Positions 9,637 to 18,478 of a stretch of 64,000 bases of DNA are shown here, one piece after another. The notes beneath the pieces are model-generated. The model saw only the letters and a program-made list of their open reading frames with translations, was not told the DNA's origin and searched no databases. This DNA comes from Flavobacteriaceae bacterium (GTDB taxonomy: Bacteria; Bacteroidota; Bacteroidia; Flavobacteriales; Flavobacteriaceae), in the NCBI GenBank assembly GCA_947457615.1, contig CANGWK010000001.1, positions 143,044 through 207,043 of the forward strand, read 5' to 3'. Positions within the stretch are counted from its first letter, which is position 1. Every line of letters begins with the position of its first letter. Both the position numbers and the translations under genes were made by a program.

Positions 9637-10362
9637 ATGAAATCAATATTATTAAGAGAAATAAAATCCTTTTTTGGTTCGCCAATTGGGTATTTGGTAA
9701 TCGCAATTTTTCTGTTACTTAATGGATTATTCCTTTGGGTTTTCGATGGAGATTACAATATTTTAAACAGCGGGTTTGCAGATTTATCTCCATTTTTCAC
9801 AATTTCGCCATGGATATTAATATTTCTGATTCCTGCAGTTACAATGCGCAGTTTTTCGGATGAAATGAAACAAGGAACTATAGAATTATTACTTACTAAA
9901 CCAATTTCTATTTGGGAAATTGTAGGCGGTAAATTCTTTGGTGCTTTTTTATTAATTGTCATAGCTATTATTCCAACATTAATTTACGTTTACGTACTTT
10001 ATGGTTTGGGAATGCCCGCAGGAAATGTCGATATGGGAAGTACTACAGGATCGTACTTTGGATTATTATTTTTAATTTCTGGATATACCGCAATTGGAGT
10101 ATTTACTTCTACCCTTTCGGAAAATCAAATTGTAGCTTTTATTGCTTCCGTTTTCTTGTGTTTTATTCTTTATTTCGGATTTCAAGGAGTAGCATCACAA
10201 TTTATAGATTGGCAGGAATTAATTTCTTTCTTCGGTATGGATTACCACTTTAAAAGTATGAGTCGAGGGGTTATAGATACTCGAGATACTATTTATTTTG
10301 TAAGTATCACTTTAATGTTTTTATCCTTGACTGTTTATAAACTTAAATCGCTAAAATCGTAA
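9637..10362 (+). CDS. gldF: Gliding motility-associated ABC transporter permease GldF
   Basis: A 241-residue ABC-2 type permease with about six membrane helices (first at roughly residues 17-36). Key segments are LREIKSFFGSPIGYLVIAIF, PFFTISPWILIFLIPAVTMRSFSDEMKQGTIELL in parts, and a C-terminal helix pair. In Flavobacterium johnsoniae GldF works with GldG and the ATPase GldA, and the three are needed for gliding. The last base of its TAA stop is the first base of the gldG ATG, so the two are translationally coupled. No gldA is present in this window, consistent with its distant location in flavobacteria. Confidence 0.95.
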   Translation: MKSILLREIKSFFGSPIGYLVIAIFLLLNGLFLWVFDGDYNILNSGFADLSPFFTISPWILIFLIPAVTMRSFSDEMKQGTIELLLTKPISIWEIVGGKFFGAFLLIVIAIIPTLIYVYVLYGLGMPAGNVDMGSTTGSYFGLLFLISGYTAIGVFTSTLSENQIVAFIASVFLCFILYFGFQGVASQFIDWQELISFFGMDYHFKSMSRGVIDTRDTIYFVSITLMFLSLTVYKLKSLKS

Positions 10363-12059
10363 TGGAAAATAAGAACACAAACTTAAAAAATCTACTTACA
10401 ATTATAGGGATTTTAGTGGTAGTAAACTTTGCTGGACATTTCTTTTTCAAACGATTTGATTTAACCGCCGATAAACGCTACACTCTTTCTCAGACCTCTT
10501 TAAATATAATTAAAGAAGTAAAAGAACCTTTGTATGTTGACGTGTTTCTAGAAGGTAATTTTCCTGGAGAATTCAAAAAATTACAAACGGAAACCCAACA
10601 ATTATTAGAAGAATTTAAAGCTTATAATCCAAATGTAATTTTCCAATTTGTAAATCCGCTAGACAAAGAGGAAGATCGCGAGAAAACGATGCAGAAGTTT
10701 TACGAAAGAGGGTTGACTCCTTTAAACGTAACTATGGACGAAAAAGGAAAGCAAACCCAAGAAGTGGTTTTTCCTTGGGCAGTGGTTACCTATGGTAACA
10801 AAAGCAGCAAAGTACCTTTACTCAAAAACATGATGGGTGCTTCTACAGCAGAGAAAGTAGTAAGCTCAGTTCAACATTTAGAGTATGCTTTTGCAAATGC
10901 ATTTAATACTGTTTCTAAAACACGAGAGAAAAAAGTAGCAATCATAAAAGGAAATGGTGAACTACATGAATTGCTTATCGCCGATTTCTTAAAGTCGGTT
11001 AGAGAGAATTATTATATAGGCCCTTTTACTTTAGATTCGGTTGCCAAAAGCCCAGAGAACACTTTAAAAGCATTACAAAATTACGATTTGGCTATTATTG
11101 CTAAACCAACCGAAGCCTTTACGGATGAAGAAAAACAAGTGCTAGATCAATATCTTGTGCGTGGGGGGAAAACCCTTTGGTTGATAGATCAAGTGAACAT
11201 GGAAATGGATAGTTTGATGGGAACTGGAGAAAATTTAGCCTATCCGAGAGATTTGAATTTGAATGATATGTTCTTTAAATATGGCATTCGAATAAAGCCG
11301 GATTTGATTAAAGACGTTATGGCTACTCCAATTTCGTTGGCTACCGGCCAACAAGGAAGTGCAACTCAATATACCAAATTTCCGTGGTTGTATTCGCCTA
11401 TGATTTATCCGGTGGCAACTGTAGATAAATCAAAAATTAGTCCTATTGTTAGTAATTTAGACGGAATTAAATTTGAATTTACCACTCCGATTGAAGTACT
11501 TAAAAATGATATTAAAAAGACTATTTTATTACAAAGTTCACCATATTCTAGATCGGTGGGAACTCCCGTAGAAGTGAATTTAAAAATGGTAGAAGATCGA
11601 CCTGACCAAAAAGAATTCTCGGGAACAGGAAATATGCCCGTGGCCGTCTTGTTGGAGGGAAAATTCAATTCTGTTTATCAAAATAGAGTGTTGCCTTTTA
11701 AACAAAATGGCTTTACTCCTATCGGAAAAGATTCTAAAATGATTGTTATTTCGGATGGTGATGTTATTAAAAATCAATTGGATAAAAACTATCAACCACT
11801 TGAACTCGGATTTGATAAATGGACAAATAATCTTTATGCAAACAAGGAATTCATGATGAATTGCGTAAATTATCTGTTGGACGATAACGGACTTATTAAC
11901 ATCCGAAGTAAGGAAGTAGACTTGCCGATTTTGAATTCTCAAAAGGTTACTGAGGAATATACGTATACTCAAATAGTAACTGTTGGCTTTCCGTTAGTAG
12001 TATTGCTAGTCTTTGGATTAGTATTTACTCTGTTAAGAAAAAGAAGGTATAGTAAGTAA
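10362..12059 (+). CDS. gldG: Gliding motility-associated ABC transporter component GldG
   Basis: A 565-residue protein with one N-terminal membrane helix (about residues 10-28) and one near the C-terminus (VGFPLVVLLVFGLVFTLL). Between them lies the large periplasmic ABC-type auxiliary/IFT52-like region, including FDLTADKRYTLSQTS near residue 33 and LWLIDQVNMEMDSL. Length and topology match GldG of the GldAFG complex. It is coupled to gldF by an overlapping stop/start. Downstream lies a 327-bp spacer with repeats before dnaN, so dnaN appears to have its own promoter. Confidence 0.95.
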   Translation: MENKNTNLKNLLTIIGILVVVNFAGHFFFKRFDLTADKRYTLSQTSLNIIKEVKEPLYVDVFLEGNFPGEFKKLQTETQQLLEEFKAYNPNVIFQFVNPLDKEEDREKTMQKFYERGLTPLNVTMDEKGKQTQEVVFPWAVVTYGNKSSKVPLLKNMMGASTAEKVVSSVQHLEYAFANAFNTVSKTREKKVAIIKGNGELHELLIADFLKSVRENYYIGPFTLDSVAKSPENTLKALQNYDLAIIAKPTEAFTDEEKQVLDQYLVRGGKTLWLIDQVNMEMDSLMGTGENLAYPRDLNLNDMFFKYGIRIKPDLIKDVMATPISLATGQQGSATQYTKFPWLYSPMIYPVATVDKSKISPIVSNLDGIKFEFTTPIEVLKNDIKKTILLQSSPYSRSVGTPVEVNLKMVEDRPDQKEFSGTGNMPVAVLLEGKFNSVYQNRVLPFKQNGFTPIGKDSKMIVISDGDVIKNQLDKNYQPLELGFDKWTNNLYANKEFMMNCVNYLLDDNGLINIRSKEVDLPILNSQKVTEEYTYTQIVTVGFPLVVLLVFGLVFTLLRKRRYSK

Positions 12060-12061
12060 GT

Positions 12062-12105
12062 TTTTGGTATTGGGTATTGGGTATTGGGTTTTGGGTATTG
12101 GATTA
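12062..12105 (+). repeat. Imperfect tandem heptanucleotide repeat (TATTGGG)
   Basis: Directly after the gldG stop the unit TATTGGG occurs about five or six times, with one variant unit TTTTGGG and a degenerate end. It is a G-rich island in an AT-rich context. It could be a slippage-prone microsatellite or a remnant repeat. No ORF spans it. Confidence 0.7.
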
Positions 12106-12172
12106 TAAATACGTGTTTTTGTTATACTAGTTTCTTTTGAACTAATTTTTTAACAAAAGAAAAAAACCTTTT

Positions 12173-12272
12173 TAGCCCTGACAGAAGTGGAAATCCTGGC
12201 ATTGCGACACAAAATAGTTGTATTTTATTAGCTTTGTTTATAGCAATGACAGATTGCAACAAATGGCAGGAA
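12173..12272 (+). ncRNA. Structured flavobacterial intergenic element, copy A (candidate structured RNA)
   Basis: The left arm is TAGCCCTGACAGAAGTGG followed by AAATCC, and the right arm is AGATTGCAACAAATGGCAGG. Between them the variable part folds through TGGCATTGC against GCAATGACA (8 of 9 pairs). The arms match copy B at 47938-48042, which lies in the opposite orientation. The CCTG of the left arm can pair with CAGG of the right arm. I recognise the arm sequences as a recurrent intergenic element of flavobacteria, possibly the Flavo-1 RNA motif, but cannot confirm the name. Confidence 0.55.
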
Positions 12273-12341
12273 TTGCCTTTACTAAAATGCCCAAGCCATT
12301 CGCTACTAATAATAATCCTATAAATGTTAATAAAAATCTTT

Positions 12342-12370
12342 TTGAAATCTATTTCTTTAAGATATATTTG
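12342..12370 (+). promoter_or_regulatory. Bacteroidota-type promoter of dnaN
   Basis: TTG at 12342-12344 and TATATTTG at 12363-12370, separated by 18 bp, fit the TTG-N19-TAnnTTTG pattern. They lie 17 bp upstream of the dnaN ATG. This implies a very short leader for dnaN and separates it from gldFG. Confidence 0.6.
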
Positions 12371-12386
12371 TAAAAAATAAAGAAAA

Positions 12387-13505
12387 ATGAAGTTTATTGT
12401 ATCCAGCTCGTATTTATTAAAGCAACTACAGGTTTTAGGTAGCGTTATCAATAGTAGCAATACCTTACCAATTTTAGATAACTTTTTATTTGAATTGAAT
12501 AAAAAAACATTGACTGTTTCAGCTTCGGATTTAGAGACTACTATGTCGGCTACTTTAGAAATTGAGTCTACAGATAATGGCAGTGTTGCGGTTCCTGCAA
12601 AATTGTTATTGGATATATTAAAAACGTTTCCTGAGCAACCGCTAACCTTTACTGTTGAAGAAAATAGCACTATAGAAATTAGTTCTAATTCGGGTAAATA
12701 TGCAATTGCGTATGCTCCTGGTGAAGAGTTTCCTAAATCGGTACAACTAGAAGATCCGTCAACAACTTTGGTTCCGGCTGAGGTTTTGGCAACTGCAATA
12801 AGTAAAACGATTTTTGCTGCTGGAAATGATGATTTAAGACCGGTTATGTCTGGGGTGTTTTTTCAGTTTTCTCCAGAAGGATTGATTTTTGTAGCTACAG
12901 ATGCTCATAAATTAGTAAAATATACACGCACGGATGTTAAGGCGTCTCAAGTTGCAGATTTTATTATGCCTAAGAAACCATTAAATATTTTGAAAAGTAT
13001 TTTGGGAGCTTCGGATGCAGAAGTTAAAATTGATTATAACGATGCAAATGCAACTTTCTCTTTTGAAAATTACTTATTAATTTGTAGGTTGATTGATGGA
13101 AAATATCCAAACTATGAAGCAGTTATTCCTAAAGAGAATCCAAATAAATTATTGATCGATAGAGCTCAGTTTTACAGTTCGGTTCGTCGTGTGGCTATTT
13201 TCTCAAATAAAACTACACACCAAATTCGATTGAAAATTGCTGGAGCCGAATTAAATATTTCAGCGGAAGATATTGATTATTCTAATAAAGCAGAAGAACG
13301 ATTGACTTGTGATTATCAGGGTGATGATATGCAAATTGGATTTAACTCTCGTTTTTTATTGGAAATGTTATCTAATTTACAATCGGATGAAATTCAATTG
13401 GAAATGTCGATGCCAAATCGTGCCGGTATTCTTACTCCAGTAGACGGTTTAGATGAAGGCGAAACTGTAACTATGCTTGTTATGCCGGTAATGCTTAACA
13501 ACTAA
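12387..13505 (+). CDS. dnaN: DNA polymerase III subunit beta (sliding clamp)
   Basis: The ring-shaped processivity clamp of the replicative polymerase; 372 residues, the normal length. The three repeated clamp domains are visible: MKFIVSSSYLLKQLQVLGSVI at the N-terminus, DDLRPVMSGVFF with ATDAHKLV in the middle domain, and NSRFLLEMLSNL followed by the C-terminal LVMPVMLNN, which matches the conserved VMPM-type end. The gene lies away from dnaA, next to gldFG, as in other flavobacteria. It has its own promoter and a clear terminator at 13543-13572. Confidence 0.97.
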   Translation: MKFIVSSSYLLKQLQVLGSVINSSNTLPILDNFLFELNKKTLTVSASDLETTMSATLEIESTDNGSVAVPAKLLLDILKTFPEQPLTFTVEENSTIEISSNSGKYAIAYAPGEEFPKSVQLEDPSTTLVPAEVLATAISKTIFAAGNDDLRPVMSGVFFQFSPEGLIFVATDAHKLVKYTRTDVKASQVADFIMPKKPLNILKSILGASDAEVKIDYNDANATFSFENYLLICRLIDGKYPNYEAVIPKENPNKLLIDRAQFYSSVRRVAIFSNKTTHQIRLKIAGAELNISAEDIDYSNKAEERLTCDYQGDDMQIGFNSRFLLEMLSNLQSDEIQLEMSMPNRAGILTPVDGLDEGETVTMLVMPVMLNN

Positions 13506-13542
13506 AAATATATTAACAACCAAACAAACCCCAAACCAAACG

Positions 13543-13572
13543 AAAACCGTCTCCAGAAATGAAGACGGTTTT
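13543..13572 (+). terminator. Rho-independent terminator of dnaN
   Basis: AAAACCGTCT pairs with AGACGGTTTT around a ten-base loop and is followed by TTTTAG. It lies 38 bp after the dnaN stop. The stem could also end transcription of the convergent stress-protein gene. Confidence 0.85.
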
Positions 13573-13594
13573 TTAGTATTATCCAATGACTAAA

Positions 13595-14424
13595 TTAATC
13601 GTGCAAAGCTAAAATTGGAATTGTAGATTGAAATGCTATTTCTTCCGTTAAGCTTGAAATAAATAACCAATTGAAAAAACTTCTTTTATAAGAAATTATA
13701 GTTAGCACATCTATTTCTTGACTAATTATAAAATCATCAATAGTTTCATGCACATTTTCTCCAGGTATTATAAAAAATTGAACTTGCTCGTTTTTAAAAA
13801 AAGATTCCCATTCTTGATATACTCTAAATTATTATCGGAATCACTAGATTCTACATAAAGACATTTGACTATAGCGTTAGACGCCTTGGCAATTTTGATG
13901 ACATTTTGTAATGCAATTTTATCTTTCTCTCTAAAACGGGTAGTGAAACCAATTGTATTGATTTTAAAGTACTTCGCTCCAACTGGAATGCAAAAAACAG
14001 GAATACTTAAACTTTTAATAGCTTCTCCGGTATTTGTGCCAAGGAGTTTTTCAAACCATCCACTAGCGCCAGAGGTTCCCATGACTAAATAATCGATATT
14101 CTCCTTTTTTACTGTTTCTTTGATGCTGTGCAATAAATCGCTATCAGTAAGTATATGACTCATTTTAATAGCCTCAAAACCATTCTCTTCAGCAATTTTT
14201 CTAAGTTTTGGAATTTCATCTCTAAACTTATCCAAATTAGTTAACTCTATAGTATTGTATACTTCACTATAGTTTTGAATACCAAATTGACTATCCATAA
14301 TTGGCAATTCATAGGTGTGAAGCAAAATCAATTCGCCATCTACCAACTTGGCCAAACCTAATGCGTGAACAAAAGCATTTGTTGCTACATTAGAAAAATC
14401 TGTAGGAAAAAGAATTTTTTTCAT
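13595..14424 (-). pseudogene. Universal stress protein (UspA family), frameshifted near its 3' end
   Basis: Tandem UspA-domain protein broken by a one-base frameshift. From the ATG at 14424 the reading frame gives MKKILFPTDFSNVATNAFVHA, the domain-1 ATP-type segment VMGTSGASGWFEKLLGTNTG (split here as seen), and the start of domain 2 (KINTIGFTTRFREKDKIAL). After LEYIK, near 13812-13817, the frame runs into NGNLFLKTSKFNFL and stops at 13768. Shifting one frame restores homologous-looking sequence: EWESFFKNEQVQFFIIPGEN onwards to SYKRSFFNWLF and IPILALHD, ending at the TAA at 13595. The simplest explanation is one lost base just before GAATGGGAA. It may be a real mutation or a sequencing error; the first domain is intact either way. 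Confidence 0.8.
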
Positions 14425-14562
14425 AATATCAAGTGTTTGAATACTAAAGTTAGTGATTATTATAATGGGGAAACAAAACAATCGTCCTAATTACAAATAA
14501 TTAACATTCCAGAAAGAGTTTTAAATTGATACCTTTGTATTTTAATTGTAAAAAAAATAATC

Positions 14563-15966
14563 ATGATAGACCAAAATACTATTGTTGCGCTAGCAACTCC
14601 ATCTGGGGCGGGTGCTGTGTCTATCATTAGGATGTCAGGCGTAAATGCAATTAACATAGCAGCGGAAGTGTTTCAATCGGTTTCTGGAAAAGATATAACC
14701 AAGCAAAAAACGCATACCATTCATTTAGGAACTATTGCAGAAGACGGGAAAATTTACGATCAGGTATTGCTTTCAATTTTTAAAAATCCAAATTCTTATA
14801 CTGGAGAAAATGTAATTGAAATATCGTGTCATGGATCTACTTTTATCCAACAGCAAATTATTCAGTTGTTGTTACGAAAAGGATGCCGAATGGCGCAAGC
14901 GGGAGAATTCACTCTTAGAGCTTTCTTAAACGGTAAATTAGATTTATCACAAGCAGAAGCTGTTGCCGATTTAATTTCATCAGATAATGAGGCATCGCAC
15001 CAAATTGCCATGCAACAAATGCGAGGTGGATTCAGTAGTGAAATATCTAAATTAAGAGAGGAATTATTAAATTTTGCTTCGTTAATCGAACTGGAATTGG
15101 ATTTTGCCGAGGAAGATGTAGAATTTGCCGACCGAACACAATTTCATGAATTATTGAATAGAATTGAATTTGTTTTGAAACGATTAATCGATTCGTTTGC
15201 AGTGGGTAACGTTATAAAAAACGGAATTCCCGTTGCAATTGTAGGTGAGCCAAATGTGGGGAAATCTACTTTATTGAATGCCTTATTAAACGAAGAACGC
15301 GCCATTGTATCTGAAATTGCTGGAACCACGAGAGATACAATTGAAGATGAATTGGTTATTGACGGCATTGGATTTCGATTTATTGATACAGCAGGAATTA
15401 GAGAAACTCAAGATATTATTGAAGGAATTGGAATTAAGAAAACATTCGAGAAAATTGAGCAAGCGCAGGTAGTTCTTTATTTAGTAGACAGTTTTCAGTT
15501 TTCAGAGAGCAGTATGAATAGTTTTAAAATAGAAATTGAGAAAATCAAAAACCAATTTCCTTTAAAACCTTTGATAGTTGTTGTAAATAAAGTAGATTTA
15601 ATATCTAGTGACCAAAAGTTAGAACTGCCGCATCAACTGGAAAATTTAAACGTGAAACAAATTTTGTTGAGTGCAAAAAACAAAGAAGGAATTGACGAAC
15701 TTAAAAATCAATTGCTATCTTTTGTAAATACTGGAGCATTGCGAAATAATGAAACAATAGTAACAAATACAAGACATTATGATTCTTTACTTAAAGCATT
15801 AGAAGAAGTGCAAAAAGTAAAATTTGGTTTGCAATCCAACATCCCCTCAGATCTTATGGCTATCGATATTCGCCAAGCATTATATTACTTTGGAGAGATC
15901 ACAGGCGAAGTTACAAACGATGAATTATTAGGGAATATTTTTGCTAATTTTTGTATCGGAAAGTAA
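14563..15966 (+). CDS. mnmE: tRNA uridine-5-carboxymethylaminomethyl(34) synthesis GTPase MnmE
   Basis: GTPase that, with MnmG, modifies the wobble uridine (cmnm5U34) of tRNAs in the cytoplasm. 467 residues. Order of domains: N-terminal formyl-folate-binding domain (TIVALATPSGAGAVSIIRMSG), helical domain (CRMAQAGEFTLRAFLNGKLDLSQAEAV in parts), Ras-like G domain with GEPNVGKST at 228-236, DTAGIR, and NKVD, and the C-terminal catalytic CIGK with the essential cysteine. A TACCTTTG box at 14530-14537 may be its -7 element, though no good -33 was seen. Monocistronic. Confidence 0.97.
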   Translation: MIDQNTIVALATPSGAGAVSIIRMSGVNAINIAAEVFQSVSGKDITKQKTHTIHLGTIAEDGKIYDQVLLSIFKNPNSYTGENVIEISCHGSTFIQQQIIQLLLRKGCRMAQAGEFTLRAFLNGKLDLSQAEAVADLISSDNEASHQIAMQQMRGGFSSEISKLREELLNFASLIELELDFAEEDVEFADRTQFHELLNRIEFVLKRLIDSFAVGNVIKNGIPVAIVGEPNVGKSTLLNALLNEERAIVSEIAGTTRDTIEDELVIDGIGFRFIDTAGIRETQDIIEGIGIKKTFEKIEQAQVVLYLVDSFQFSESSMNSFKIEIEKIKNQFPLKPLIVVVNKVDLISSDQKLELPHQLENLNVKQILLSAKNKEGIDELKNQLLSFVNTGALRNNETIVTNTRHYDSLLKALEEVQKVKFGLQSNIPSDLMAIDIRQALYYFGEITGEVTNDELLGNIFANFCIGK

Positions 15967-16157
15967 TATCCTTAAAATAGAAATTTATATTTCTAAACAA
16001 TTGTTCATTTTCACTACTTTTTATTATTACTTCTTATGTTTTTACTAATAAATTCAATTAGTCACTAAAACTACCCAAATTTTAACCTTTTATTTAACTA
16101 TTGGTTAACAAAATATTCAAAATCATAAGAATACATTTGTTTAGAATAAAATTTATA

Positions 16158-17567
16158 ATGAAAGTAGTCCCATTCTGCAAAATTATTTGGATACCTACCC
16201 TGCTGTTATTTTCATTGACTTCCTGTAAAAAGGAATTTTCTGGTGATAACTATGTAGCCTATTTTGGTGGAGAAATTTCTAATCCCACAAGTCCTTTTGT
16301 GCTTTTTTGTAAGAATAATGTAGTTATTGATTCTATTCCTCTTAATAAAGATAATACATTTTCAATCAAATTTGATTCCCTCTCTCCTGGCCTATACACT
16401 TTTAAAAATGAACCAGAATACCAATATGTGTATTTTGATAAAAATGATAGTATTCAAGTTCACATTGACTCTAAAGATTTTGATGGTTCCATAAACTTTT
16501 GTGGTCGTGGCGATCAAAAAAACAATTATTTAATAGATATGTATCTTCGAAACGAGAAAGATAAGAACGATATGTTTGAAGTATTCGATTTTGGTTTTGA
16601 AAAATTCAATAATTTCATAAATAAAACTAATAAAGCTAATAAGAAATTTTACGACTCTAAGAAGGAAGAAATAAAATGGAGTGACGGATTTGATATATAT
16701 GCTAAAGGTATTGTAAATTTTCCAAACTATACAAAAAAGGAAATTTATCCAATGATTCACAAAATGCGAACTGGAGAAGATGTTACTTCCAAATTACCTA
16801 AAGATTTCTATGCTTTCAGAAAAGATATCGACTACAGCAATGAAGCATTAGCTGAATTCTCTCCATTTGTTATGTATTTAGATCACATGTTAAACAATGT
16901 TGGCGCGGTTAATTATCATAATCATTTTACAGACGTTGATTTGGCATTAAAAACTAACATCAATAAATTAAATGTTGCAGATACTCTGATAAAAAATGAA
17001 AAAGTAAAAAATATTGTTTTAAATAATATTGCTTTAAAATATTTATTAGAAGACCAAAACATGGTTAATAACCAGGAGTTTTTAAAAACTTATCATAAGT
17101 ATTCCACAGATAACAGTAAAAAGAATGAGATCTTAAAAATTGGAAATGCTATTCAATTACTTAATGTAGGAAAAAAACTACCGGAGGTACAATTAATAAC
17201 TGCTGATGGGAAAATTATTTCATCTAATAGCATTATTGATAAAAATACAGTTTTGTTCTTTTGGTCAGAAAAACTAAACTCTCATTTATTAGCAGCGCAT
17301 AAAAAAGCATTAGATTTTAAAACTAAATATCCAAATTATAATTTCATTGCAATTAACTTAGATGACGATTCAAATAAATGGAAAACAGCTTTGAAAAAAT
17401 ATAATTTTGGAACAATAACCGAATTACATTGCGGCAATTTTGAAGATATAAAAAACAAATGGGCAATAACTAAAGTCCACCGCGCACTTGTAATCAGTAA
17501 CAACAAAACTATTAAAAATGGTTTTACTAACCTATTTGATGTGAATTTTGAAGATGATTTGAAATAA
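16158..17567 (+). CDS. Thioredoxin-fold lipoprotein (TlpA-like) lacking the CxxC motif
   Basis: A 469-residue lipoprotein; the lipobox LTSC lies about 26 residues into the reading from MKVVPFC. Residues about 30-130 resemble a DUF4369-type beta domain (YFGGEISNPTSPFVLF). The C-terminal 130 residues resemble a TlpA/AhpC-type thioredoxin domain: KLPEVQLITADGKIIS, then VLFFWSEKLNSHLLAAHKKAL, FIAINLDDD and KWAITKVHRALVI. The position of the usual WCxxC is occupied by SEKLN, so dithiol chemistry is not expected. I start at 16158 because the ATG at 16101 precedes the signal peptide by 19 residues. It is followed by a strong terminator. Role unknown; possibly an envelope scaffold or chaperone. Confidence 0.8.
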   Translation: MKVVPFCKIIWIPTLLLFSLTSCKKEFSGDNYVAYFGGEISNPTSPFVLFCKNNVVIDSIPLNKDNTFSIKFDSLSPGLYTFKNEPEYQYVYFDKNDSIQVHIDSKDFDGSINFCGRGDQKNNYLIDMYLRNEKDKNDMFEVFDFGFEKFNNFINKTNKANKKFYDSKKEEIKWSDGFDIYAKGIVNFPNYTKKEIYPMIHKMRTGEDVTSKLPKDFYAFRKDIDYSNEALAEFSPFVMYLDHMLNNVGAVNYHNHFTDVDLALKTNINKLNVADTLIKNEKVKNIVLNNIALKYLLEDQNMVNNQEFLKTYHKYSTDNSKKNEILKIGNAIQLLNVGKKLPEVQLITADGKIISSNSIIDKNTVLFFWSEKLNSHLLAAHKKALDFKTKYPNYNFIAINLDDDSNKWKTALKKYNFGTITELHCGNFEDIKNKWAITKVHRALVISNNKTIKNGFTNLFDVNFEDDLK

Positions 17568-17578
17568 TGTTTTGGGTT

Positions 17579-17620
17579 AAAAAAAAAAAAACGATTTTCG
17601 AATGAAAATCGCTTTTTTTT
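17579..17620. terminator. Bidirectional terminator
   Basis: CGATTTTC and GAAAATCG form a perfect 8-bp stem flanked by A12 on the left and T8 on the right, between convergent genes. Confidence 0.9.
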
Positions 17621-17621
17621 A

Positions 17622-18281
17622 TTAATATTTATTTCCTTTTTCAAAATCAGCAATAAATTGCGCCAAACCGATATCAGTTAATGGGTGTTTTAACAATCCT
17701 AAAATTGCAGACAATGGACCTGTCATAACATCTGCGCCAATTTTAGCGCAATTTACAATATGCATTGTGTGACGAACAGATGCTGCAAGGATTTGAGTTT
17801 CGTAACCATAGTTGTCGTAGATTTCTCTGATTTCTTGAATTAAATTCAATCCATCAGTAGAAACATCATCAAGACGACCAATAAACGGTGAAACGAAAGT
17901 GGCTCCAGCTTTAGCAGCTAATAAAGCTTGACCAGCTGAAAAAACAAGGGTTACATTTGTTTTTATTCCTTTATCTGAGAAATATTTACAAGCTTTAATT
18001 CCTTCTTTAGTCATTGGCAATTTAACTACAATTTGGTCGTGTAGATCCGCTAATTCTTCGCCTTCTTTAACCATCCCATCGTAATCAATAGCGTTTACTT
18101 CTGCACTTACTTCACCTTCTACAATGTTGCAAATGTCAACATAATGTTTAAGAATATTGTTTTTCCCTGTAATTCCTTCTTTAGCCATTAAAGATGGGTT
18201 GGTGGTGACACCATCTAAAATCCCAAGAGATTGTGCTTCTTTAATGTCGTTTAGATTAGCGGTGTCGATAAAAAATTTCAT
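17622..18281 (-). CDS. fsa: Fructose-6-phosphate aldolase / transaldolase-like protein
   Basis: A 219-residue TIM-barrel class I aldolase of the FSA/short transaldolase group. Features are [21 protein letters not shown] at the start, DGVTTNPSL, the Schiff-base lysine K87 in [30 protein letters not shown] and SPFIGRLDD. The family splits between fructose-6-phosphate aldolase and true transaldolase activity, and sequence alone does not settle which applies here; the phosphate-pathway role is inferred. It ends 1 bp beyond a strong terminator stem and appears to be a single-gene transcript. Confidence 0.9.
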   Translation of the reverse strand: MKFFIDTANLNDIKEAQSLGILDGVTTNPSLMAKEGITGKNNILKHYVDICNIVEGEVSAEVNAIDYDGMVKEGEELADLHDQIVVKLPMTKEGIKACKYFSDKGIKTNVTLVFSAGQALLAAKAGATFVSPFIGRLDDVSTDGLNLIQEIREIYDNYGYETQILAASVRHTMHIVNCAKIGADVMTGPLSAILGLLKHPLTDIGLAQFIADFEKGNKY

Positions 18282-18329
18282 AGTTTTTATGTTAAAAAAG
18301 TTGTGTTTAATTATAAAGCGGTAAAATTA

Positions 18330-18400
18330 CGAATTTCAATTACAATATCAATATCAATTTCAAAAATCAATTTCAATTGCAAAAGTCAGTTACAAAGGAA
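18330..18400. repeat. AT-rich low-complexity spacer with short CAATTTC/CAAAAATC repeats
   Basis: The 198-bp gap between the aldolase and SDR genes holds repeated CAATATCAATTTC and CAAAAATCAATTTC words and the string AAAAGTCAGTT. The last one recurs in inverted form at 61930-61955 ahead of the photolyase gene. This is low-complexity sequence, so significance is unclear. Confidence 0.4.
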
Positions 18401-18478
18401 AATTCAATAGCAACATAAATTAAAAATATTATTTACTATTCCTCTTAATATTGATTTTTTAAATTGATTTTTGCTATC

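Noticed and set aside
11580..11972. Minus-strand open frame (130 codons) within gldG
   Set aside because: Antisense shadow of gldG; no domain.
12122..12670. Minus-strand open frame of 182 codons
   Set aside because: More than half is antisense to dnaN, and the rest covers the structured element and promoter. No protein-like pattern.
13595..14424. Programmed ribosomal frameshift in the stress protein gene
   Set aside because: No classic slippery heptamer with a downstream structure was evident at the break; a lost base is simpler.
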